Source: Flavobacteriales bacterium (GTDB taxonomy: Bacteria; Bacteroidota; Bacteroidia; Flavobacteriales_D; Cryomorphaceae). From it: a stretch of DNA of 6,014 bases. Under the pieces are notes generated by a model, which was not told the origin of the DNA, ran no database searches, and saw nothing but the letters and a program-made list of their open reading frames with translations. The stretch lies in assembly GCA_020200995.1 (NCBI GenBank), contig JAIVHQ010000061.1, positions 1 to 6,014 on the forward strand, read 5' to 3'. The first letter of the stretch is position 1. Each line of letters starts with the position of its first letter. Made by a program: the position numbers and the translations under genes. Below, one piece after another: positions 1 through 6,009 of this stretch.

Positions 1-2
1 GG

Positions 3-653
3 ATCCGCCAATTTGACTTCACTCCTGGTTCCCTCACCTACACGCAGTTTGACGACAACGGCGCGATTCAATCTTTTAATTACCAACTGCGCTTTTTCGG
101 ATTCGACACGCGCAGCGGTGAGCAGTTCGGTTTCGACTACCGCGTGGTTTCGGAAGGACTTCGCGGCGATTTTGAAATCTCGCCCGGGGTGGTGATCCCC
201 GTCGGATCCTACTGGTGGCGACAGTACGAAGGGGAGTTTCAGACGTTTCAGGGTCGCACTTTCTCACTCTACACCAAGGTGATTCACGGTGAGTTTTACG
301 ACGGTACTTCGACGCAGGCCCGCTCCAACCTGCTGTGGCGCACCAACAAACATTTCAATATCAGCCTCCGCTACGAGAGAAATGTGATAGAGCTGCCCTA
401 CGGAGCTTTCGAAACTGACCTGATCGGCTCCAGAATCGAATACGCGGTAAATCCCAATGTATTTGGTTCAGTTCTCACACAGTGGAACAGTGCCGGGGAT
501 GAGTTCAACCTGAACTTCAGGCTCCAGATCATTCCCAAGATCGGGACGGATTTCTTCCTGATCGTCAACCAGGTTTACGACTCCACCTCGGGCACGTGGG
601 TGAGCGAGCGCGGCACCATTCTCGGCAAGCTCATTTGGCGGTTTATTGTATGA
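3..653 (+). CDS. DUF5916-family outer-membrane protein, C-terminal end (5' partial)
   Basis: This is the last 216 codons of a gene that enters from the left edge; the frame is open from base 3 to the TGA at 651-653. The GTG at 144 is internal, because the 47 codons before it belong to the same protein. The fragment alternates short amphipathic beta-strands with turns. It carries the pattern I associate with the C-terminal region of DUF5916 proteins: a segment reading 'GVVIPVGSYWW', then 'NKHFNISLRYERN', then a late block 'NLNFRLQIIPKIGTDFFLIVNQ' and a final strand ending LIWRFIV. In full-length family members an N-terminal carbohydrate-binding-like (CBM9-type) domain precedes a large beta-barrel-like region. 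That part would lie outside the window. The substrate and role are unknown. The protein is probably in the outer membrane. It converges on the 971-3133 gene. Family assignment is from remembered motif patterns, not a search. Confidence 0.8.
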   Translation: MRQFDFTPGSLTYTQFDDNGAIQSFNYQLRFFGFDTRSGEQFGFDYRVVSEGLRGDFEISPGVVIPVGSYWWRQYEGEFQTFQGRTFSLYTKVIHGEFYDGTSTQARSNLLWRTNKHFNISLRYERNVIELPYGAFETDLIGSRIEYAVNPNVFGSVLTQWNSAGDEFNLNFRLQIIPKIGTDFFLIVNQVYDSTSGTWVSERGTILGKLIWRFIV

Positions 654-729
654 TGTGCGGTTTCGCTTTCGCGGAAAACGAGATGGCAGTGGCCTGATTG
701 ATGCAATTATCAATGCCGATCAAACTGTG

Positions 730-926
730 AAGAATATTTCCGCAGGTCGAAGATTCCATGCTAAAGTCAGGATCTTCGACCTGCAAGGCAGCGGACGCAT
801 GGCACTGCGGAGCTCATACTTTAATTCGAAATTAGATCACAAGGAATCTTGCTTCCATGAATCGCATTGCTCCGCAGCGACATTCGTCCCCGCAGAGCGG
901 GATCTCCGACCTGCGGAAATTTACTT
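730..926. repeat. Nested inverted-repeat element, about 197 bp
   Basis: The outer arms at 730-755 and 901-926 are 26 bases each and complementary with 4 mismatches, sharing the core atttccgcaggtcg. Inside, 742-754 (gcaggtcgaagat) is the exact reverse complement of 772-784, giving a 13-bp stem with a 17-base loop. A further inner pair is cactgcggagc at 803-813 against 869-879, with one mismatch. A short hairpin, cccgc-aga-gcggg, occupies 889-901, and ccgcag (890-895) is inverted as ctgcgg (911-916). The arrangement resembles a miniature inverted-repeat element or a degenerate palindromic intergenic repeat. I see no clear target-site duplication. Because it sits between converging genes it may also act as a bidirectional transcription stop. 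Confidence 0.6.
772..784 (-). repeat. 13-bp exact inverted copy of 742-754
   Basis: Bases 772-784 (atcttcgacctgc) exactly complement 742-754, so a strong hairpin can form across the intervening 17 bases. The same motif recurs with one change at 901-914 (gatctccgacctgc), so the gap holds three related motif copies, one on the plus and two on the minus orientation. Confidence 0.75.
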
Positions 927-970
927 GAATACGGCACCATTCTCTGCCTGATTTTTTGCACGAAGATCCA

Positions 971-3133
971 TCAAAAACTCAACCTGATTCCCAATCCCAA
1001 CAGCAGAAAAAACTGTGCATCATTGAGAAAATACCCACCGCCCCCGTAAAGCGGAAAACTGAGTTTTCGGTCGGCGCCGGTGGGGTACACCGAGCCGAGC
1101 ACCACGATGCCGAGGTCGCGGTCTGTGACTTCGGGATTTAAGTTAAAAGCGTTGATGAACAAAAATCCGCCTCCGAGTTTGTACGGCTTTTGTTTTTGAA
1201 CGGCTTCGCGGTCGTAGAAGCTCAATTGGGCCAGCATGGCGAGGGAGATACCCGCGAGCCCTTCGAAATTGGCCTCGCCGAAGCGCTGAATCACCAATCC
1301 TGCAGGCAGCGATAGTTCTACATCAAAAGTGGTAAATCTTTGCCTGACAATGTCAATTCGTTTGCTGTATCCTTCGCCTTCGTACCGCTCGGTTTTGTGG
1401 CGTATGAGGATTTCAATCTTTGACCAGGAATCCAGGCTGTGCGTTTTTTGAGAAAGGATGCTGTTGATGCTGATGGCTTGCATCGCGCAATTTTTCTGTC
1501 CGTAAAATTCCGAACGCGGAGAAGCCGATCCCGGGCACACGGCGATCAGCGGAATTTGCTGCATTTCGAGCAATTCGTTTTTCGGTCCTTTGAGCCGGAC
1601 TTCCACCTCCAGCCACTGCCGCCCGTAGAGTTCGTCGCCACGGTCAATTTTGTCGCGGTCAAAATCAATGATCACATCGTTGACCGCATGGTTGTAGAGA
1701 ATGGTATTGTCCAGTTCACTGAGGGTTTTTTGTCCTTCGCCGTAATTTACTGTTACAAAGTCCAAAGGTCTCGGCCTTTGGTACTCAGCAACCGCGAGGG
1801 CTATCCCCATTTTTTTGTCCCGGTTGTAGATTTCAATGGTTCTCTGCTTCACATCTACCGGCACGCGCAGGCGGAAATGCACGGAGCGCTCGGTGCGGGT
1901 GATGCTGTCGCGCTCCAAAATTTCAAGTCCTTCGAAATGAAAGCGTGCCTGCAGCATCCCGATTCCTTCGAGGCGCAGATCAAGGGTCTCTCCGGGCTTG
2001 ACGGTGCGCGTACTTACCCACTCACCGCCTTCGCGGAGTATGGCAATCGATTGAATTTCGGCGTCGGGAGCAATGTTGATATTGGTGATGAATTCGGGTT
2101 TGTCGCCGTCTTTGATGAAGAGGTAGCCGTCGGTGATGCGGTGGTTGGCATAAGGCCTAAGGATGCAGAGCACCCGATCATTGCTCAGGCGCCGCTGCGT
2201 GTAAAGCTCTGCCACGAGGTGTCCGCCTCTTTCCTCGCGGTCCTCGATGCGGTAGGTGTTGTTTATGGAGAGGGAACGGTGGGAGTCAATTTGTACTTCT
2301 ACACCATTTACATCGTCTTTTTCGCGGATTATTTCCTTCTGATCCATTTTCAGAAAGATGAGTCGGGAGCCGCGTGCGAGGAAACTCACTGTGATCGGAT
2401 CCAATTCAAAGGTGGTTTCGAGTGTGGCGGTCAGCATAGGCCGCTTGGTTTCAAGGGTGACCTCGAGTTCGTGAGCTCCCGCGCTGCCGGGAATTACGGC
2501 GAGGTACCCTGTGCCACCTTTTTCGAAAAGGCGGTATTCGAGATCGCCCTCCGTTTTCCACATCCCGTCCAGCACAAGGTTGTTCAGGTGGGTGGTAGTG
2601 ATTTCAAAACGCTTCTCTTCACCTATGTAGAGATCGTCATTGCCCGTGGGTATCTCGGCACGTGTGCGGGTGTAAGGCAACAGTGGAACGGAAATGGTGC
2701 GCGCTTCACCGGCTGTGCGGGTATCGATGGTGAGGCTCAGAAAATCGGTATCGGAAAGAGATTTGAACCTTAATCGCGTTCGGAAATACCCGCCGTTGTC
2801 GCTATCTATATAGGTGAGGGTGTCAAGGACGTCAAAATCGGGCGAGGGAAGGAGCTCCAATTGCGGGCGTTCGGGGAGCCGGTCGGCCGGCGTCATCCTC
2901 AATTCCACAACAGTTTCGTCTTTGTCGTACCGAAACGCCAGGTGGCGCTCTCCGCGAAAGGTAACGCGGTCGCGGCTGTAATTAAATGACAAGGTGTCAA
3001 TGCGCATCTCGATCTCGGCGAGGGGGGCAATGCCTCTACCTGTGGCTCTCTGTGATTTTGCCGAAAGGCCTGAAAACAAAAATGCCGCAAGGAGCAGCAC
3101 AAGGATCGGGGAATGCCGGAGGATTTTCTTCAT
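971..3133 (-). CDS. Large secreted or outer-membrane protein of unknown function, 720 aa
   Basis: I do not recognise this protein. I chose the ATG at 3133 (MKKILRHSPILVLLLAAFLF) because it begins a textbook signal peptide: charged N-terminus, hydrophobic core at about residues 9-20, likely cleavage near residue 25. An upstream in-frame ATG at 3163 would add ten residues and would place the promoter-like element inside the gene. The mature part to about residue 600 is beta-rich and hydrophilic, with alternating-strand stretches of the kind seen in tandem Ig-like sandwiches (inference). It contains three cysteines, at about 323, 533 and 549; the last two could form a disulfide. The final 120 residues change character: strands such as KLGGGFLFINAF, DLGIVVLGSVYPTG and FFLLLGLGIRLSF are rich in Gly and aromatics and end in Phe, as in outer-membrane beta-strands. 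It may be a periplasmic multi-domain protein with a C-terminal membrane-inserting part. It is preceded 87 bases upstream by another envelope protein gene. The coding call is firm; the function is unknown. Confidence 0.9.
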   Translation of the reverse strand: MKKILRHSPILVLLLAAFLFSGLSAKSQRATGRGIAPLAEIEMRIDTLSFNYSRDRVTFRGERHLAFRYDKDETVVELRMTPADRLPERPQLELLPSPDFDVLDTLTYIDSDNGGYFRTRLRFKSLSDTDFLSLTIDTRTAGEARTISVPLLPYTRTRAEIPTGNDDLYIGEEKRFEITTTHLNNLVLDGMWKTEGDLEYRLFEKGGTGYLAVIPGSAGAHELEVTLETKRPMLTATLETTFELDPITVSFLARGSRLIFLKMDQKEIIREKDDVNGVEVQIDSHRSLSINNTYRIEDREERGGHLVAELYTQRRLSNDRVLCILRPYANHRITDGYLFIKDGDKPEFITNINIAPDAEIQSIAILREGGEWVSTRTVKPGETLDLRLEGIGMLQARFHFEGLEILERDSITRTERSVHFRLRVPVDVKQRTIEIYNRDKKMGIALAVAEYQRPRPLDFVTVNYGEGQKTLSELDNTILYNHAVNDVIIDFDRDKIDRGDELYGRQWLEVEVRLKGPKNELLEMQQIPLIAVCPGSASPRSEFYGQKNCAMQAISINSILSQKTHSLDSWSKIEILIRHKTERYEGEGYSKRIDIVRQRFTTFDVELSLPAGLVIQRFGEANFEGLAGISLAMLAQLSFYDREAVQKQKPYKLGGGFLFINAFNLNPEVTDRDLGIVVLGSVYPTGADRKLSFPLYGGGGYFLNDAQFFLLLGLGIRLSF

Positions 3134-3141
3134 ACCGTAAA

Positions 3142-3149
3142 CAAAAGTA
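3142..3149 (-). promoter_or_regulatory. Bacteroidota-type promoter for the 720-aa protein gene
   Basis: On the minus strand this reads TACTTTTG, an exact match to the Bacteroidota -7 consensus TAnnTTTG. A TTG at 3168-3170 (minus strand) lies 18 bases upstream, close to the expected position of the -33 element. The predicted transcript start falls only a few bases before the ATG at 3133, so the message would have almost no leader. This supports the 3133 start over the one at 3163. Confidence 0.5.
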
Positions 3150-3198
3150 TAGGATTGCCTCAAACGGCAAAAAGAAAAATGAGTGTGAGAGGTAATTC

Positions 3199-3216
3199 GG
3201 GTGACCCTCGCGCGAG
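3199..3216. repeat. Two abutting short palindromes after the beta-barrel gene
   Basis: GGGTgACCC (3199-3207) touches CTCGCGCGAG (3207-3216), only 4 bases beyond the stop codon of the 3221-3850 gene. Each could form only a small stem, and no T-run follows on the minus strand. They may contribute to transcription termination, but this is weak. Confidence 0.25.
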
Positions 3217-3220
3217 AAAA

Positions 3221-3850
3221 TCAGGGAACCAAAATTTTGTAATTGAGCCCCATCTTAACGAACCCGTCCTGACCTGTGAAATTTTCAGAAAGCTCATTAT
3301 TTTTGCCGACAGGCTCCACCGTGTACATTTCGGTGAGGTCAAAATTTCGGTGGTACATCACGTTGAAGTTCACGCGCTCAGAAAGGTCGAGTCCGAAGCC
3401 GAGGTTGCCACCCCAGCCAATCTGAAACCGCTGTTTGGTGTCTATGAAGGCCGCATTGTCATCATAACCGGTGTGAGCCAGTAAGTAACTTGCAAATGCA
3501 CTGGCACCGAAGATGAATTGAAAGGCATTGCCGATTCCGATATCGATGCCCAGCGGCACACGGAGATAATCGAGGGCCCTGTCTTCGCTCGCGCGGGCAT
3601 TGTACATCAGTCCGCTTTTAAAGAAAATGCTCGAATTGCCGGGGGCATATTGGTAGTCCAATCCAATTTGTAGAAAATCTTCATTTTCGGCTTCAATCGG
3701 AGATACGAAAGCCGATTCATCTCCTTCGGGGACTATTTCAGTGGTTCCCAGACCTACATTGATTCCGTACATTTTGGTTTGCGCGTAGCTTGTCTGCACT
3801 GTGAATAGCAGGACCGCTGTATACGCAAAGATGTACCTCGATAATTTCAT
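3221..3850 (-). CDS. Outer-membrane beta-barrel protein (PorT-like/OMP_b-brl type), 209 aa
   Basis: The ATG at 3850 opens a clear signal peptide (MKLSRYIFAYTAVLLFTVQTSYA) with likely cleavage after residue 23, leaving a mature start of QTKMYGINVGLG. The rest is a run of about eight amphipathic strands separated by polar loops: a first strand near 27-36, FLQIGLDYQY at 59-68, SIFFKSGLMYN at 74-84, and the block DYLRVPLGIDIGIG at 94-107. That block resembles the strand that typifies the 'outer membrane beta-barrel' families of Bacteroidota. Later strands are RFQIGWGGNLGFGLDL at 141-156, RVNFNVMYHRNF at 159-170 and a last one at 196-207. It is probably an eight-stranded barrel in the outer membrane. 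The family contains the gliding/secretion protein PorT but also many proteins of unknown role, and nothing here points to PorT itself. It lies downstream of the YpdA-type gene after a 200-base gap and appears separately transcribed. The broad class is likely; the precise role is unknown. Confidence 0.82.
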   Translation of the reverse strand: MKLSRYIFAYTAVLLFTVQTSYAQTKMYGINVGLGTTEIVPEGDESAFVSPIEAENEDFLQIGLDYQYAPGNSSIFFKSGLMYNARASEDRALDYLRVPLGIDIGIGNAFQFIFGASAFASYLLAHTGYDDNAAFIDTKQRFQIGWGGNLGFGLDLSERVNFNVMYHRNFDLTEMYTVEPVGKNNELSENFTGQDGFVKMGLNYKILVP

Positions 3851-3936
3851 GATTCGGGAATTTCTGTCCTCCTCAGTGATGTTTACAAATCTCGTGCCGC
3901 CTGTGAGTCCTACACCGGACCTTCAGCTTTGATGCC

Positions 3937-3944
3937 TAAAGGTA
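3937..3944 (-). promoter_or_regulatory. Possible promoter -7 element for the beta-barrel gene
   Basis: The minus strand reads TACCTTTA, one base from TAnnTTTG. A TTG sits 16 bases upstream, slightly closer than ideal. If used, the transcript would carry a leader of roughly 80 bases. That leader contains a purine-rich gaggagg about 17 bases before the ATG, too far for a normal ribosome-binding site. I see no riboswitch-like structure in it. Confidence 0.35.
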
Positions 3945-4026
3945 GGGTATTTTAACGAAACAAAGGTTTTGAGCAATGTTTTCGGGCGACTTTCCAATAT
4001 TTTTCGACCGCTTATTTTACAGGCGC

Positions 4027-4045
4027 TTTGCGTCGCTTCCGCAAA
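4027..4045. repeat. Short inverted repeat after the YpdA-type gene
   Basis: The 6-bp arms tttgcg (4027-4032) and cgcaaa (4040-4045) enclose a 7-base loop, starting 6 bases past the stop codon of the reductase gene. On the minus strand the stem is not followed by a T-run, so an intrinsic terminator is only a weak possibility. Confidence 0.25.
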
Positions 4046-4050
4046 AATAT

Positions 4051-5052
4051 TCACCCCTCGACCTTCATCGGTTTCGCGGCAGCTTCGATATGCGCAGCGA
4101 TGATTTCGGCATGGTCGCGGCCGTTTTCAATAAACACTTTTTCAGTGTGTACCCCGGCCATCACCGTGCCGCAGAGGTACATCCCCTCGATGTCGGTCTC
4201 GTAGCTCGCCTCGTCAAAAGGAACAATCAGCGATTCAGGATCGGGCTTGAGGCCGCAATTTCTTAAAAAGGAGGCGTCGGGAAGGTAGCCCGTGAGCAGG
4301 TAAACCGCATCAGCGGGAAGCGCGGTTTCTTCGCCGCTGCGGTTGGAGATGGTGATGCTTCCTTCCTCGATCGATACGGCACTGCTCTCCGTGATGAGTT
4401 TGATTTTTCCCTCTTTGATGCGGTTTTTGAGGTCGGGAACGAGCCAGTATTTGGCCGTGGGCTTGATGTCCTCACCGCGCGCTACGATGGTTACATCCAC
4501 ATCGTGGCGGTAGAGCTCAAGGGCGGCTTCCACACCGCTGTTGCCCGCGCCTACAATCACCACCTTACCGAAAGAATGGGCGTAGGGCTCGTCATAATAG
4601 TGATGAACGTGCGGCAGCTCTTCGCCCGGAATGCCCAGCAGCCGCGGTTTGGTGAAATATCCCGTGGCGATGATCACCTTCTCAGCCCGCAGCGCAGGGC
4701 CGTCTTTGATCTCGATGTGAAACAAGTCGCCTTCTTTCCGAATCCCCGACACCTCGGTGTGCAGGGCAAAGTCGAGCTTGAAATACGCAGCCACCTTCCG
4801 GTAATACTGCATGGCTTCATTGCGATCGGCTTTCACATTGCCCGTGGCAAAGGGCACCCCGGCAATTTCGATGTTTTCGGCGGTGCTGAAAAACTTCATC
4901 CGCTTCGGGTAGCGGCGAATGGATTCGGTCACCGCGCCCTTTTCAATGATCAGGCTGTCGATGCCTTTTTTCTTCAACTCGGCACCTGCTGCGATGCCCA
5001 CCGGCCCTCCACCGATGATGGCAACGGGAATTATCTTGTCTTCTGCGTTCAT
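4051..5052 (-). CDS. ypdA: YpdA-type FAD/NAD(P)H oxidoreductase (putative bacillithiol disulfide reductase), 333 aa
   Basis: The protein has the two-dinucleotide-fold layout of the thioredoxin-reductase-like flavoproteins. The FAD-binding GGGPVG is at residues 14-19, followed by the acidic strand end IIEK at 35-38. A block typical of YpdA proteins, MKFFSTAENIEIAGVPF, lies at 52-68. ATGY is at 129-132. The second Rossmann motif GAGNSG at 168-173 binds NAD(P)H, and the C-terminal FAD segment TDIEGMYLCG spans 286-295. The length matches the family's usual 320-340. YpdA (Bdr) reduces bacillithiol disulfide with NADPH in the cytoplasm of Firmicutes, and related proteins occur in bacillithiol-using Bacteroidota. 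There is no CxxC redox pair as in thioredoxin reductase. The position matching the redox Cys14 of the Staphylococcus aureus enzyme (GGGPC) is Val18 here, so the catalytic route may differ. The ATG at 5052 places the first motif at the normal distance from the N-terminus. Family placement is strong; substrate is inferred. No bacillithiol synthesis gene is in the window. Confidence 0.87.
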   Translation of the reverse strand: MNAEDKIIPVAIIGGGPVGIAAGAELKKKGIDSLIIEKGAVTESIRRYPKRMKFFSTAENIEIAGVPFATGNVKADRNEAMQYYRKVAAYFKLDFALHTEVSGIRKEGDLFHIEIKDGPALRAEKVIIATGYFTKPRLLGIPGEELPHVHHYYDEPYAHSFGKVVIVGAGNSGVEAALELYRHDVDVTIVARGEDIKPTAKYWLVPDLKNRIKEGKIKLITESSAVSIEEGSITISNRSGEETALPADAVYLLTGYLPDASFLRNCGLKPDPESLIVPFDEASYETDIEGMYLCGTVMAGVHTEKVFIENGRDHAEIIAAHIEAAAKPMKVEG

Positions 5053-5086
5053 ATGAGAGAAACCGTTTTTCGGGTGGATTGTTTGG

Positions 5087-5094
5087 CAAAGGTA
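5087..5094 (-). promoter_or_regulatory. Bacteroidota-type promoter -7 element for the YpdA-type gene
   Basis: The minus strand reads TACCTTTG, an exact match to TAnnTTTG, about 35 bases before the ATG at 5052. The expected leader is about 30 bases. No convincing TTG is present at the -33 position, so the match rests on the -7 element and its location alone. Confidence 0.45.
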
Positions 5095-5137
5095 GGGAGG
5101 ATGGAGGAATGTGAATCGGACTGCTTGGGCTGACTTT

Positions 5138-5262
5138 CCGCAGCATTTAAAATGCAGCAGAACCTTGCGGTTCGTTATAAGGATGCTCTTTATTTCGAAA
5201 TTCGTTCATCAAGCGGCTCTTTTTTGAATCTTATGTCACTTAAAACAAGGATGCTCGTTGCA
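5138..5262 (+). repeat. Intergenic direct repeat, copy A
   Basis: This copy aligns with 5887-6009 in the same orientation. The first 41 bases (5138-5178 against 5887-5927) match at 36 positions, and a second block (5202-5231 against 5947-5976) matches at 28 of 30. The middle and end are more diverged with small gaps. Both copies keep a gaacc-ttgc-ggttc hairpin (5160-5173 here). Copy A also contains gcattt-a-aaatgc (5143-5155) and an internal 10-base direct repeat aaggatgctc at 5179-5188 and 5247-5256. It encodes no plausible protein and lies in the gap between the lipoprotein's 3' end and the YpdA-type gene's promoter. Confidence 0.8.
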
Positions 5263-5292
5263 CCAACTCCCGATCACAGAAATATCACCAAA

Positions 5293-5781
5293 TCAAAAAT
5301 CAGCGTATCGAATGGGAATATTTTCGAAAGAAATTTCTGAGATAAACAGGGTGTCACTTCCGTTAGCTGCGGAAAAATCACTGAGAGTTCCCGACGCACT
5401 CTGCAAAGGGTAACCATTCAATGTAAGATCAATTCCTCCGGGACCACCCGTGTTTCTCCAGCTGTCTGCGTAGTCGTTTTCGTAATAAACGCCCATAATA
5501 ATGGAAAAATTCCCGTCAGTTCCTGCGTTGTTTAAATCACCGGCGTAAATAAATTTTATCGTCCGCTCAACGAAGTCGTCTGCGACAACCTGTGCTGTGA
5601 TCTCTTGTGAAAATGGAATACCCTCTTCTCTTTTAATAAAGACCTTGGGGTCTTGGAATTGGATTATTTCTCCGTCGATTGTAGCGATGAAGGAGGCGGT
5701 GGATCGGGGTGTGGAGTCATCTTTATCACAAGCGGACAAGACAAAGAGGCAAAAAACCGAAAGAAAGATAAATGGCTTCAT
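5293..5781 (-). CDS. Small lipoprotein of unknown function, probably surface-exposed, 162 aa
   Basis: The N-terminus is a lipoprotein signal: MKPFIFLSVFCLFVLSAC, with lipobox LSAC at residues 15-18 and Cys18 as the lipid-bearing residue. The bases just after it encode Asp-Lys-Asp-Asp. This resembles the lipoprotein export signal of Bacteroidota (Lys followed by two acidic residues close to the +1 Cys), which sends lipoproteins to the outer face of the outer membrane. The mature domain of about 145 residues is mostly short beta-strands with Asp/Asn/Gly-rich turns. It opens with SFIATIDGEIIQFQDP, a 'xxATIDGxxx' start seen in several Bacteroidota lipoprotein families of unknown function, including DUF6252-like ones (tentative). 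No catalytic motif is visible. The only cysteines are in the signal peptide (Cys11) and the lipidated Cys18. The gene stands alone between two copies of an intergenic repeat. The gene and lipoprotein calls are firm; the role is not known. Confidence 0.85.
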   Translation of the reverse strand: MKPFIFLSVFCLFVLSACDKDDSTPRSTASFIATIDGEIIQFQDPKVFIKREEGIPFSQEITAQVVADDFVERTIKFIYAGDLNNAGTDGNFSIIMGVYYENDYADSWRNTGGPGGIDLTLNGYPLQSASGTLSDFSAANGSDTLFISEISFENIPIRYADF

Positions 5782-5785
5782 CCAT

Positions 5786-5793
5786 CAAAAATA
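5786..5793 (-). promoter_or_regulatory. Possible promoter -7 element for the lipoprotein gene
   Basis: The minus strand reads TATTTTTG, an exact fit to TAnnTTTG, but it ends only 4 bases before the ATG at 5781. A transcript from it would start at or about the start codon. No TTG is present at the -33 position. It may instead simply be the A/T-rich stretch that favours translation initiation in Bacteroidota. Confidence 0.3.
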
Positions 5794-5863
5794 GCAAATC
5801 TTCTTGTACTTGAAAATCATATGGTTTTTCCGTTTAAGAAGTCGGATCATGTCAATTGTTTTT

Positions 5864-5898
5864 CGCAGCATTGCCTGCCTGCCTGGCCGCAGCATTGC
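5864..5898 (+). repeat. 11-base tandem-like repeat cgcagcattgc with tgcc microsatellite between
   Basis: The 11 bases cgcagcattgc occur at 5864-5874 and again at 5888-5898. The stretch between them contains three tandem tgcc units (about 5872-5883). The second unit forms the left end of repeat copy B, so this looks like a partial duplication of the repeat's boundary. Confidence 0.6.
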
Positions 5899-6009
5899 AA
5901 ATTCAGCGGAACCTTGCGGTTCATTATGAAGGTATTATTACGAAAATCGCTCATCAAGCGGCTCCTTTTTGAATCTCATATGAATTTTAAGATAGATGCT
6001 CCGCTGCAT
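5887..6009 (+). repeat. Intergenic direct repeat, copy B
   Basis: This is the partner of 5138-5262, in the same orientation, with its left end 749 bases further along. It lies upstream of the lipoprotein gene and runs almost to the window edge, so its true right boundary may be outside. It retains the gaacc-ttgc-ggttc hairpin (5909-5922) and the block caagcggctc (5955-5964). It ends in gatgc-tccgct-gcatc, a small inverted repeat at 5995-6010. No protein-coding character is seen. Confidence 0.75.

Larger units (their letters stand above)
654..970. other. 317-base convergent intergenic region without a gene
   Basis: This gap lies between two converging stop codons. Open frames here are short and have no recognisable protein character. 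The stretch is dominated by GC-rich inverted repeats, listed separately, set in AT-rich sequence. There is no stem directly followed by a long T-run, so a standard intrinsic terminator is not evident. The palindromes could still end transcription from both sides. An imperfect stem (roughly 660-679, gtttc against gaaaac) sits just after the DUF5916 stop codon. Confidence 0.7.

Noticed and set aside
1..6. GGATCC (BamHI site) exactly at the left end, suggesting a cloning junction
   Set aside because: The same six bases also occur at 204-209 and 2397-2402, and the DUF5916 frame runs cleanly from base 3. It shows nothing definite about the origin of the sequence.
646..951. A 101-codon open frame in the convergent gap
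   Set aside because: It runs through the nested inverted repeats, overlaps the end of the DUF5916 gene and has no protein-like pattern.
1439..2773. A 444-codon open frame on the plus strand
   Set aside because: It is antisense to the 720-residue protein, begins at a GTG, has no signal or recognisable motif, and shows low-complexity composition typical of a codon-bias shadow. The opposite strand has a signal peptide and a promoter element.
3851..3936. A riboswitch or structured leader upstream of the beta-barrel gene
   Set aside because: I found no conserved riboswitch core or convincing long stem in this stretch.
4504..5133. A 209-codon open frame on the plus strand
   Set aside because: It is antisense to the YpdA-type reductase, whose FAD and NAD(P)H motifs are unmistakable. 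The plus-strand translation has no family character.
5152..5340. A 62-codon open frame on the plus strand across repeat copy A
   Set aside because: It lies within the repeat and overlaps the end of the lipoprotein gene. The equivalent frame is not kept in copy B because of indels.
5138..6009. Repeat copies as integron attC sites around a lipoprotein cassette
   Set aside because: One gene between similar noncoding repeats fits the layout, but the repeats lack a GTTRRRY core and do not fold as one long imperfect palindrome. No integrase is present.
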